From NCBI GenBank assembly GCA_902803185.1, contig CADCOV010000017.1, forward strand, positions 1 through 5,003: a DNA stretch of 5,003 nucleotides, given 5' to 3'. This DNA is from an uncultured Eubacteriales bacterium. GTDB taxonomy: Bacteria > Bacillota > Clostridia > Peptostreptococcales > Anaerovoracaceae. Positions 1 through 5,003 of the stretch are shown here, piece after piece (the first letter of the stretch is position 1; every line of letters begins with the position of its first letter). The notes under the pieces were generated by a model, which ran no database searches, was not told the origin of the DNA, and saw nothing but the letters and a program-made list of their open reading frames with translations. The position numbers and the translations under genes are program-made.

Positions 1-235
1 ACTGGGGTGTGACACGAATGTACCGCAAGGGCAATTCAACCTGCATAAAACGAATGCTGCGAATGAGGAGCTGGCTGGCAGTCTGTGTTACGGACGCTAA
101 GTCCAAGAAAGGGAGCCGCCATACCGATACTCCGTCATTCTAACAGCTTGAGCAACAAGACGGTGAAGAACCCATCTGGCTGATGGGTATCTCAACCATA
201 AATACATTGTAGTAGAAAAGACGGTTGAGTATGAG
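1..235. other. No recognisable gene; moderate-GC left flank
   Basis: I see no supported gene here. The frame that continues into the downstream nuclease-like ORF carries stops at 98-100, 149-151 and 164-166, so that ORF cannot extend into most of this stretch. The other forward frames are also broken, and the reverse strand offers only short open stretches with no family resemblance. Two small hairpins are visible: GGAC/GTCC arms at 92-95 and 101-104, and a 7-bp stem at 170-176 and 182-188 with a 5-nt loop. Neither is followed by a T tract. The base composition is more balanced than in the GC-rich genes further right. It could be an untranslated leader, a decayed gene or the edge of a mobile element, and the sequence alone does not decide. 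Confidence 0.5.
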
Positions 236-1006
236 GTGTTGCGCGAGCACTATGAGAATCAAATCACTGATCACAAGCCATTGTGCCTCAGACTCTACCA
301 CGGGAAGCTGGAGACGACCTTCAGTAAGATCTTCTATTCTAATAAGGATCGACGCAGGCGCTATATCAAGATTTCACTGGAAGAAGCCCTGCAGATCCAG
401 AAGAATCACTTCTGCCTGAAGATGGTCAAAGTGCTAACGAAGAACCTAAAACTTCTTCGTAAGTGTCTGAGTGGATTGGTCGAGCCAGACCCTGCCGAGA
501 TCATGGCAAGCATGCCGGCTGCGTACCGGTTCTCCGTCAGTGCTCTTGAGGAAGAGCTGGCGCACGAGGAGCCCGGCAAACCGCAGCAGGCGCAGGCGCA
601 GGCCGGGCAGAACAACGCCTCCCGGCGGGACAGTCCAAGGGTCCTTACGGCGGACGGCACGCTGGTGAAATCCAGGATCGAAGCGCTGATCTATAACGCG
701 CTGCTCGCTTCCGGGCTGGAGTTCAGGTATGAGTATCCGATCACGCTCTCCGGCATCACCTTCCGCCCGGACTTTACCATCTTCCTGCCGAAGGGCCGCG
801 TGATCTACTGGGAGCACCTGGGCCTGTTGGGAAAGGAAGGCTACCGGAGCGACCAGCAATTCAAGCTCAAGACCTACTATGAGAACAACATCACCATGGG
901 CATCAATCTGATCCTCACTGCGGACAGCATCGACAAATCCATCGACACCCAGATGATCGACGAGATCATCCGGGGCCTGAAGCACATAGCCGGGCTTGCC
1001 GCCTAG
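236..1006 (+). CDS. Orphan protein with C-terminal PD-(D/E)XK nuclease-like domain
   Basis: Protein of 256 residues from a GTG start; function unknown. The C-terminal half (about 145-250) has the signature of a restriction-endonuclease-like fold. A helix SRIEALIYNAL carries E149, then comes a YEYP strand (165-168), the RPDFTI strand with D179, and the YWEHLG strand with E193-H194, where histidine stands where many relatives have lysine. A basic, tyrosine-rich helix follows (K210-Y215) and then a LILT strand (225-228). This resembles nuclease-like domains found alone or attached to UvrD-type helicases in many bacteria. Residues 1-80 are basic and resemble the N-terminal part of a clostridial hypothetical family (YIKIS ... 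helix ... LTKNLKLL). Residues 111-130 form a Q/A-rich linker. The start is uncertain: no strong ribosome site precedes GTG 236, the frame is open from 167 with no better start, and relatives are often somewhat longer, so the 5' end may be lost. Nuclease activity is inferred only. Confidence 0.7.
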   Translation: MLREHYENQITDHKPLCLRLYHGKLETTFSKIFYSNKDRRRRYIKISLEEALQIQKNHFCLKMVKVLTKNLKLLRKCLSGLVEPDPAEIMASMPAAYRFSVSALEEELAHEEPGKPQQAQAQAGQNNASRRDSPRVLTADGTLVKSRIEALIYNALLASGLEFRYEYPITLSGITFRPDFTIFLPKGRVIYWEHLGLLGKEGYRSDQQFKLKTYYENNITMGINLILTADSIDKSIDTQMIDEIIRGLKHIAGLAA

Positions 1007-1110
1007 CCGCGGGAGCCGCGTTGGGCAGGCCGGCCACACCGCCAGCAGCCGGCGCTGCACAAGCGGGCCGCAGGATCCCGCCGGCCAGCCGGCCGCTGCA
1101 CGCACCCACC
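1007..1110. repeat. GC-rich spacer with imperfect 22/24-bp direct repeat
   Basis: Two related copies lie at 1039-1060 and 1078-1101. Both start CCGCC and end GCTGCAC, and they differ by small insertions around a GCCGGC core. The first copy contains a 5-bp dyad, GCAGC-cggc-GCTGC (1045-1058). The second contains two GCCGGC palindromes two bases apart (1080-1085 and 1088-1093). A short CGCGG-gag-CCGCG hairpin (1008-1020) directly follows the stop codon of the nuclease-like gene but lacks a T tract. No coding signal is visible. It may be a remnant of a short interspersed palindromic repeat or simply low-complexity GC-rich sequence. Confidence 0.45.
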
Positions 1111-1147
1111 AAAAGAACCGCCCTCCGGCATGGAGAGCGGCTCTTTG
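1111..1147 (-). terminator. Strong intrinsic terminator for the symporter gene, possibly bidirectional
   Basis: Arms at 1113-1126 and 1132-1145 form a 14-bp stem with two G-U wobbles and a 5-base loop (1127-1131). On the minus strand the stem is followed by TTTT (1114-1111), about 25 bases after the symporter stop codon. On the plus strand the stem is followed by a weaker T-rich stretch (TTTGCTTT), so it may also stop transcription arriving from the nuclease-like gene. Confidence 0.85.
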
Positions 1148-1169
1148 CTTTCGTGACGTAATGAGTTGA

Positions 1170-2708
1170 TCAATCCTCCGGGAGGGCGTCTTTGATCTTG
1201 ACATAGACCCGGCGCTCGTAGCAAGAGAAGGCTTCCTCGACCAGGGCGTCCTCCGGCTTGCGTGTGAAGGTGCTGACCACCGGGACGATGATGAGGCCCG
1301 CTACCATGGCGACGACGCCGCAGTTGATCGGCGACTGGATGATGGCCGGCAGGGTGGCCCGGAAGAACATGTTGTAGAGGGACAGCAGGGAGCCGAAGGC
1401 GAAGCTGGCGTAGCAGGCAGCCCGGGTCGTCTTCTTCCAGTAGAGGGAGTAGAGGAACGGCGCCAGGAAGGAGCCTGCGAGGGCGCCCCAGGAGATGCCC
1501 ATGAGCTGGGCGATGAAGGTCACGGAGCTCTTGTACTGGACCAGTGCGATGGCTGCGGAGATCGCGATGAAGACCACGATGAAGACCCGGATCAGGCCGA
1601 GCTGCTTCTTCTCGCTCATGTTTTTGTCGAAGCCGCCCTTCAGGAAGTCGATGACCACCGTGGAGCTGGAGGCAATGACCAGGGAGGACAGGGTCGACAT
1701 GGAGGCGCTGAGCACCAGGATCACCACCAGGGCGATGAGGCCCGGGGTCAGGTTGGAGAGCATGGTCGGCACGATGGAGTCGTAGCCGTTCGCCGCGATG
1801 TCGATCTGATCAGAGAACAGCCGGCCGAAGCCGCCGAGGAAGTAGCTGCCGCCGGCGATGACGATGGCGAACAGCGTGGAGATGACGGTGCCCTTCTTGA
1901 TGGCGGACTCGTCGGTGATGGCGTAGAACTTCTGGACCATCTGCGGCAGGCCCCAGGTGCCCAGGGACGTCAGCAGCACGACGAACATCAGGTTCAGCGG
2001 GTCAGGCCCCAGGAAGGAATTGAAGATGCCCGGGGTGGTGGTGACGGTCTCGTCGGTGATCTTGGCCAGGCCGTCCAGCGCCGCCATGAGGCCGCCCTTG
2101 CTCGCCAGCACCGCGGCGATGACCGCGACGATGCCCACCAGCATGATGATGCCCTGGATGAAGTCGTTGATGGCGGTGGCCATGTAGCCGCCGGCGATGA
2201 CGTAGATGGCCGTCAGGATCGCCATCAAAACGATGCAGACGGAGTAGTCGATGTGGAAGGCCATGCCGAACAGGCGGGACAGGCCGTTATACAGCGAAGC
2301 GGTGTACGGGATCAGGAAGATGAAGATGATCACGGAAGCGATCAGCTTGAGGTTCCGGCTGCCGAAGCGGCGCCCGAAGAACTCCGGCATGGTGGCGGAG
2401 TCCAGCTGCTGGGTCATGAGGCGGGTGCGCCTGCCCAGGATCACCCAGGCCAGGAGGGAGCCGATCAAAGCGTTGCCGATGCCCGCCCAGGTGGCGGCGA
2501 TGCCGTACTTCCAGCCGAACTGGCCGGCGTAACCGACAAAGACGACAGCGCTGAAATAGGAAGTGCCGTAGGCAAAGGCGGTGAGCCACGGGCCCACGCT
2601 GCGGCCGCCCAGCACGAAGCCGTTCACGTCGGTGGCATGTCTCCGGCAGTAGAAGCCGATGCCTACAAGGACTGCAAAATAAAGGATCAGGATGACGAGT
2701 TTCAACAT
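1170..2708 (-). CDS. Sodium:solute symporter, SSS/PutP family
   Basis: Complete 512-residue membrane protein that should import an organic solute using the sodium gradient. It is the usual length for the family and shows about 13 hydrophobic segments, roughly at 2-20, 41-62, 67-92, 121-147, 154-174, 181-203, 237-256, 275-298, 318-345, 370-391, 397-422, 428-448 and 459-480. Diagnostic stretches are the IYVIAGGYMATAINDFIQG segment (168-186), which nearly matches the family signature, and SASMSTLSS (334-342), in which S338-T339 correspond to the Na2-site serine and threonine of PutP. LGTWGLPQMVQKFYA (249-263) is also typical. The C-terminal tail after about 481 is charged and cytoplasmic. ATG 2708 is preceded by AAAGGGAG. 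The gene is monocistronic as far as visible: its own promoter lies upstream, a strong terminator downstream, and a LysR gene is divergent. The substrate cannot be read from sequence; proline, pantothenate and other solutes are all transported by this family. Confidence 0.93.
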   Translation of the reverse strand: MLKLVILILYFAVLVGIGFYCRRHATDVNGFVLGGRSVGPWLTAFAYGTSYFSAVVFVGYAGQFGWKYGIAATWAGIGNALIGSLLAWVILGRRTRLMTQQLDSATMPEFFGRRFGSRNLKLIASVIIFIFLIPYTASLYNGLSRLFGMAFHIDYSVCIVLMAILTAIYVIAGGYMATAINDFIQGIIMLVGIVAVIAAVLASKGGLMAALDGLAKITDETVTTTPGIFNSFLGPDPLNLMFVVLLTSLGTWGLPQMVQKFYAITDESAIKKGTVISTLFAIVIAGGSYFLGGFGRLFSDQIDIAANGYDSIVPTMLSNLTPGLIALVVILVLSASMSTLSSLVIASSSTVVIDFLKGGFDKNMSEKKQLGLIRVFIVVFIAISAAIALVQYKSSVTFIAQLMGISWGALAGSFLAPFLYSLYWKKTTRAACYASFAFGSLLSLYNMFFRATLPAIIQSPINCGVVAMVAGLIIVPVVSTFTRKPEDALVEEAFSCYERRVYVKIKDALPED

Positions 2709-2719
2709 AGTGGGTAAAG

Positions 2720-2727
2720 CTCCCTTT
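2720..2727 (-). promoter_or_regulatory. Ribosome binding site of the symporter gene
   Basis: On the minus strand this reads AAAGGGAG, ending 11 bases before ATG 2708. The spacing is slightly long, but the codons just upstream of the ATG in frame (TTA CCC ACT) offer no alternative start, so the ATG is kept. Confidence 0.7.
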
Positions 2728-2737
2728 CAATTATTTG

Positions 2738-2751
2738 CACCGATCTCGGTG
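2738..2751. promoter_or_regulatory. Palindrome CACCGA-TC-TCGGTG at the symporter transcription start
   Basis: Perfect 6-bp inverted arms (2738-2743 and 2746-2751) around two central bases. With the predicted minus-strand start near 2754, this dyad covers about +4 to +17 of the symporter transcript. Its GC-rich arms stand out in an otherwise AT-rich gap. The 2-base centre is too tight for a good RNA hairpin, so a protein operator is more likely than an RNA structure. No regulator can be named. Confidence 0.45.
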
Positions 2752-2760
2752 TATAAAGAA

Positions 2761-2789
2761 ATTATAGGCCAGTCCATAACCTAAATCAA
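2761..2789 (-). promoter_or_regulatory. Sigma-A-type promoter of the symporter gene
   Basis: On the minus strand, TTGATT (2789-2784) and a perfect TATAAT (2766-2761) are separated by 17 bases. The predicted start is near 2754, giving a leader of about 45 bases before ATG 2708. The -35 box lies inside the left arm of the T-N11-A dyad at 2785-2807, so binding there would directly affect polymerase. Confidence 0.75.
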
Positions 2790-2807
2790 TAATTATTTTT
2801 CATTGAT
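2785..2807. promoter_or_regulatory. Candidate LysR-type operator, ATCAAT-N11-ATTGAT
   Basis: Perfect 6-bp inverted arms at 2785-2790 and 2802-2807 with an 11-base AT-rich spacer. The inner bases satisfy the T-N11-A rule of LysR-type regulators. The dyad is centred about 42 bases upstream of the predicted symporter start and overlaps its -35 box, which fits an activator-contact or repression site. Assignment to the adjacent LysR protein is inferred from position and pattern. Confidence 0.6.
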
Positions 2808-2823
2808 ATTTCAACGATTTTCG

Positions 2824-2844
2824 ATTGCTATAAGTTTTATCAAT
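2824..2844. promoter_or_regulatory. Second imperfect dyad in the divergent control region
   Basis: A 21-base imperfect palindrome with ATTG at 2824-2827 and CAAT at 2841-2844. Eight of ten arm positions match around the central G at 2834. The ATTG/CAAT ends echo the ATCAAT/ATTGAT arms of the first dyad, whose centre is 38 bases away. It is centred about 80 bases upstream of the symporter start and about 72 upstream of the LysR start, so one site could serve both promoters. AT-rich sequence yields such dyads by chance more often, so confidence is modest. Confidence 0.4.
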
Positions 2845-2870
2845 ACCCATAAGTATACATTTTATCCCTA

Positions 2871-2899
2871 TTGCGGACCGCCGCAGCATCCGTTATAAT
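2871..2899 (+). promoter_or_regulatory. Sigma-A-type promoter of the LysR-type gene
   Basis: TTGCGG (2871-2876) and a perfect TATAAT (2894-2899) are separated by 17 bases. The predicted start is near 2906, about 44 bases before the chosen ATG at 2950. The promoter faces away from the symporter promoter, and the candidate operators lie between the two. Confidence 0.75.
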
Positions 2900-2935
2900 C
2901 AACATATAAGCGATTCTAATGGCCTATGGCTTTGA

Positions 2936-2943
2936 AAGGCAGG
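2936..2943 (+). promoter_or_regulatory. Ribosome binding site that decides the LysR start
   Basis: AAGGCAGG ends 6 bases before ATG 2950. The in-frame ATG at 2926 has no comparable site and would add eight residues (MALKGRSP) ahead of the usual MNITQ-like opening of LysR proteins. The start is therefore placed at 2950. Confidence 0.75.
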
Positions 2944-2949
2944 TCCCCC

Positions 2950-3843
2950 ATGAACATCACCCAGGTCTTCTATGCGGTGGAGATCTCCAAGTACCGGAGT
3001 TTCTCCGAGGCGGCCCAGCACCTCTTCGTGTCCCAGCCCGCCCTCTCTCAGCAGATCCGGGCCCTGGAGCAGGAGCTGGAGTATGAGATCTTTGTCCGCA
3101 GCCCCCAGGGCATCCGGGTGACCCCGGAGGGCAAACAGTTCCTGGCGCTGGCCGCGCCTTTGATGGACAGCTGGGAGGACTTCCGGCAGCACATCTACAC
3201 CCTGACGCCGCACCGGCGGCAGCTCCGCATCGGCATGGGCTCCCGGGTCTACTCCAACGGCCTGTTCGACGACATCGCCCACTTCTTTGAGGAGCACTCG
3301 GAAGTGGAGGTCACCTTCTTCACCGAGGCCGGTCTGGACTTTGTGACCATGCTGAAGAACGGCTCCCTGGATCTGGCCCTGGACCGGCTGCCGCCGGAAC
3401 GGCTGCTGGAGACGGAGAACGCCCTGGCCTCCTACAAGCTGATCCGGGAGCAGCAGTGCGTGCTGATGGCGCCGACGGACCGGCTGGCCGGGCGGGATTC
3501 CCTGCGGTTCGTCGACCTGCAGGACTGCACCATGATGACCGGCCTGCAGGGATCCATCGAGGACAAGAGCCTGCGGGAGACCTGCCGGGCCCACGGCATC
3601 ACCCTGAGCCGCCTCTACCGGTCCGACGGCATCGACACCGTCATCAAGCTGGTCAGGAGCGGCAAGGGCGTCATCCTGGGGCCCCGCTCCTTCGCCGACT
3701 ACTACAACGTGGCAGCGGTGCCTCTGGACCCGCCGGAGGACGTCTACCTGGAGTTCATCTGCCTGGGGAAGAACGCCATGCGCCCGGACATCCTGATGTT
3801 CCGCAGGTTCATGGAGGAACTCTGCAAGGGAAAAACTGAATGA
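2950..3843 (+). CDS. LysR-type transcriptional regulator
   Basis: Protein of 297 residues, the usual length for the family, acting as a DNA-binding regulator, normally a tetramer. The N-terminal winged helix-turn-helix (about 1-60) has the typical order MNITQVFYAVEISKYRSFSEAA, then VSQPALSQQIRALEQEL and RSPQGIRVTPEG. A linker helix follows (about 60-88), then an effector-binding domain of periplasmic-binding-protein type from about 94 (LRIGMGSRV) to the end, including LDLALDR (about 138-144) and a late VRSGKGVILGPRSF segment. The inducer cannot be read from sequence. The gene is divergent from the symporter and shares a 241-base control region with it, the usual arrangement for a LysR protein and its target, so symporter control is the likely job, with probable self-regulation. 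Tandem TGA stops (3841-3846) end the frame. An alternative start at 2926 is less likely. Confidence 0.93.
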   Translation: MNITQVFYAVEISKYRSFSEAAQHLFVSQPALSQQIRALEQELEYEIFVRSPQGIRVTPEGKQFLALAAPLMDSWEDFRQHIYTLTPHRRQLRIGMGSRVYSNGLFDDIAHFFEEHSEVEVTFFTEAGLDFVTMLKNGSLDLALDRLPPERLLETENALASYKLIREQQCVLMAPTDRLAGRDSLRFVDLQDCTMMTGLQGSIEDKSLRETCRAHGITLSRLYRSDGIDTVIKLVRSGKGVILGPRSFADYYNVAAVPLDPPEDVYLEFICLGKNAMRPDILMFRRFMEELCKGKTE

Positions 3844-3850
3844 TGAAAAT

Positions 3851-3883
3851 GGGGGCCGCCCGCCCGGGCAGCCCCCTCTTTGT
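3851..3883 (+). terminator. Shared bidirectional terminator between LysR and antiporter genes
   Basis: GGGGGC (3851-3856) pairs with GCCCCC (3871-3876). After one C-A mismatch, GCCC (3858-3861) pairs with GGGC (3866-3869) around a 4-base loop. On the plus strand TCTTTGTTT follows, terminating the LysR gene just after its stop. On the minus strand ATTTTC follows, so the same hairpin can terminate the convergent antiporter gene, whose stop is 14 bases away. Confidence 0.8.
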
Positions 3884-3889
3884 TTCCCT

Positions 3890-5003
3890 TTATAACGGCG
3901 TGCTTCCCGCCGCCAGCCGGCCCACGTTCTGGTTGGAGCCGATGATCCAGAGGATGTCCCCCTTCTCGATCACCAGATTGGCGTCCGGCATGCGGATCGT
4001 CAGGCCGTTCTTACGCATGCCCAGGATCAGGCAGCGGCCCCGGTCCGGGATGCCGCTCTGCCGGAGCGGTTTTCCGCAGAAGGCTTCGGTGCCTCTGACT
4101 TTGATCGCGACGCAGGCCAGGGCCCGGTCCTCGTACGGATAATCGGAGGCCATGAACTCCTTCAGCGTCCGGTAGCGGCCCTTTTCCACCCCGAGGGTGC
4201 GGAAGAAGGTCACCAGCTGGTCCCCCTCGCCCAGGACGAAGACCTTGTCCCCCTCCTGGAGGCGCTGGTCCGCCTTCGGCAGCAGCACCGTCCGCTCGCC
4301 CCGCTCGACCTTCACCACGTACAGGCCGTAGTGCCGGCCCCAGGCCAGATCCCTCAAGGTCTGCCCGGCGTATCCCGCGCCGGCCGGCACGAGGAAGGAC
4401 TCGATGCTGTAGTCCTCGTCCAGCCACTTCTCGGCGCCGCCGCCCTCCTCCTCCAGGAGCCGCTCGTTCAGGTTCCGGAGGAACCGGGTCTCCAGCCGCA
4501 GATAGAAGGTGGAGACGAAGTCCGTCCGGCCGATCAGGACGACCAGGATCACCAGCACCGCGAACAGCAGGAGCCCGCTGACCCGGAAGAACCGGGCCAC
4601 CGGATAGTAGCCGATCAAAACCGCGACCGCCACCTTGAGGGCGACCAAAACCGCCAGCGGCGGCCGGTTCGCCCGCCGCTCCATCCAGAGGTGGGTGAAG
4701 GTCAGGTTGTGCATATCCAGCATCGGCCTGAGGAAGAAGGCGATGACGGCGTAGATCAGCACCATGCTGATGATCTTCGCGGCCGTGTCCGGCAGCACCC
4801 GGCTCAGGGCCGGGGCCACGCCCCTGACGCCCGCGAAGGCGGCGATGAACATGATGACGCCGTAGATCAGCGTGCGGGAGAAGGTCCTGCGGATCAGGCC
4901 CGCCCATTCGCTGTTTTGTTCCTCCGCGCCGCTGTCGGAGGAGGTGTAGGCGTCGATCTTATCCAGCAGCTTCCCCGGCAGGATCTTCCGGATCCGGCTG
5001 ACC
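3890..5003 (-). CDS. Cation:proton antiporter (CPA2-like), C-terminal part with two TrkA-C domains; 5' end beyond window
   Basis: The frame is open to the right edge, so the true start lies outside; 370 residues are visible. The first internal Met (codon 4852-4850) is not a credible start, because open coding with hydrophobic sequence continues through LIRRTFSRTLIYGVI upstream of it. Visible residues about 41-160 contain several membrane segments: FSRTLIYGVIMFIAAFAGV, a helix ending AVIAFFLRPML, LAVLVALKVAVAVLIGYY and LLLFAVLVILVVLI. The juncture FYLRLETRFLRNLNERL is typical of CPA2 cation:proton antiporters. The cytoplasmic end holds two RCK_C/TrkA-C-type units. One runs from IESFLVPAGAGYAGQTLRDL to KVFVLGEGDQLVTFF, the other from VAIKVRGTEAFCGKPL to DILWIIGSNQNVGRL. 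No Rossmann NAD-binding GxGxxG RCK_N unit is seen in the visible part. It should exchange K+ or Na+ for H+, gated by a ligand at the RCK_C domains. The ion and ligand are not determinable here. Confidence 0.82.
   Translation of the reverse strand, partial: VSRIRKILPGKLLDKIDAYTSSDSGAEEQNSEWAGLIRRTFSRTLIYGVIMFIAAFAGVRGVAPALSRVLPDTAAKIISMVLIYAVIAFFLRPMLDMHNLTFTHLWMERRANRPPLAVLVALKVAVAVLIGYYPVARFFRVSGLLLFAVLVILVVLIGRTDFVSTFYLRLETRFLRNLNERLLEEEGGGAEKWLDEDYSIESFLVPAGAGYAGQTLRDLAWGRHYGLYVVKVERGERTVLLPKADQRLQEGDKVFVLGEGDQLVTFFRTLGVEKGRYRTLKEFMASDYPYEDRALACVAIKVRGTEAFCGKPLRQSGIPDRGRCLILGMRKNGLTIRMPDANLVIEKGDILWIIGSNQNVGRLAAGSTPL

Noticed and set aside
156..230. Imperfect direct repeat AAGACGGT at about 157 and 218
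   Set aside because: Only about eight identical bases followed by a loosely similar tail; two copies of this length are not convincing.
1..235. Possible group II intron, tRNA or transposase remnant
   Set aside because: No domain V-like hairpin, T-loop consensus, terminal inverted repeats or transposase motif could be identified, so no assignment is made.
585..614. CAGGCG-like hexamer repeats within the nuclease-like gene
   Set aside because: Short low-complexity coding repeat giving the Q/A linker; too short to be called a separate repeat element or CRISPR.
446..1204. Long minus-strand open frame (252 codons) opposite the nuclease-like gene
   Set aside because: It is rich in R, G, L and P as expected of a shadow frame in GC-rich DNA, matches no family I recognise, and runs through the terminator and into the symporter 3' end.
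2287..2730. Minus-strand open frame of 147 codons overlapping the symporter 5' end
   Set aside because: It is out of frame with the symporter, with an R/H/L/P-rich composition typical of a frame-shifted shadow; the symporter frame has clear family motifs over the same bases.
2899..3594. Minus-strand open frame of 231 codons opposite the LysR gene
   Set aside because: Its composition (Q, G, L, H, V rich without hydrophobic pattern) is that of an antisense shadow, while the plus frame shows an unambiguous LysR protein.
4011..4907. Minus-strand open frame of 298 codons overlapping the antiporter
   Set aside because: Frame-shifted shadow dominated by G, P, R and A; the antiporter frame has membrane segments and TrkA-C motifs.

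Overview
The window looks like a chromosomal segment from a GC-rich member of the Firmicutes, most likely class Clostridia. The coding regions are strongly GC-ending, while the one large regulatory gap is very AT-rich. The promoters match the sigma-A/sigma-70 consensus closely, the ribosome sites are AGG/GGGAG-like, and the genes end in GC hairpins with T tracts. The organism is an inference from these features and from protein style; no rRNA or marker gene is present.

Layout from left to right. Positions 1-235 hold no recognisable gene. Positions 236-1006 (+) encode a 256-residue orphan protein ending in a PD-(D/E)XK nuclease-like domain (PDF ... YWEHLG). Its first third is compositionally unlike its last half. 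A short GC-rich gap with an imperfect direct repeat follows, then a strong hairpin terminator at 1111-1147. Positions 1170-2708 (-) encode a complete 512-residue sodium:solute symporter of the SSS/PutP family. Positions 2709-2949 are an AT-rich divergent control region with two facing promoters and several dyads. Positions 2950-3843 (+) encode a 297-residue LysR-type regulator. A GC-rich hairpin at 3851-3883 separates it from a convergent gene at 3890-5003 (-). That gene is the C-terminal part of a CPA2-type cation:proton antiporter with two TrkA-C (RCK_C) domains, and it runs off the right edge.

How the parts work together. The symporter and LysR genes form a classic divergent pair, with a T-N11-A dyad lying over the -35 box of the symporter promoter. 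The simplest reading is that the LysR protein senses the transported solute, or a product of it, and controls solute uptake. The antiporter is probably an independent ion-homeostasis gene. The nuclease-like gene at the left is an accessory gene of unknown role, with nothing beside it to reveal a pathway.

I found no clearly new multi-gene system. The points most worth a second look are the mosaic nuclease-like protein with its uncertain 5' end, and the layered dyads in the divergent control region.
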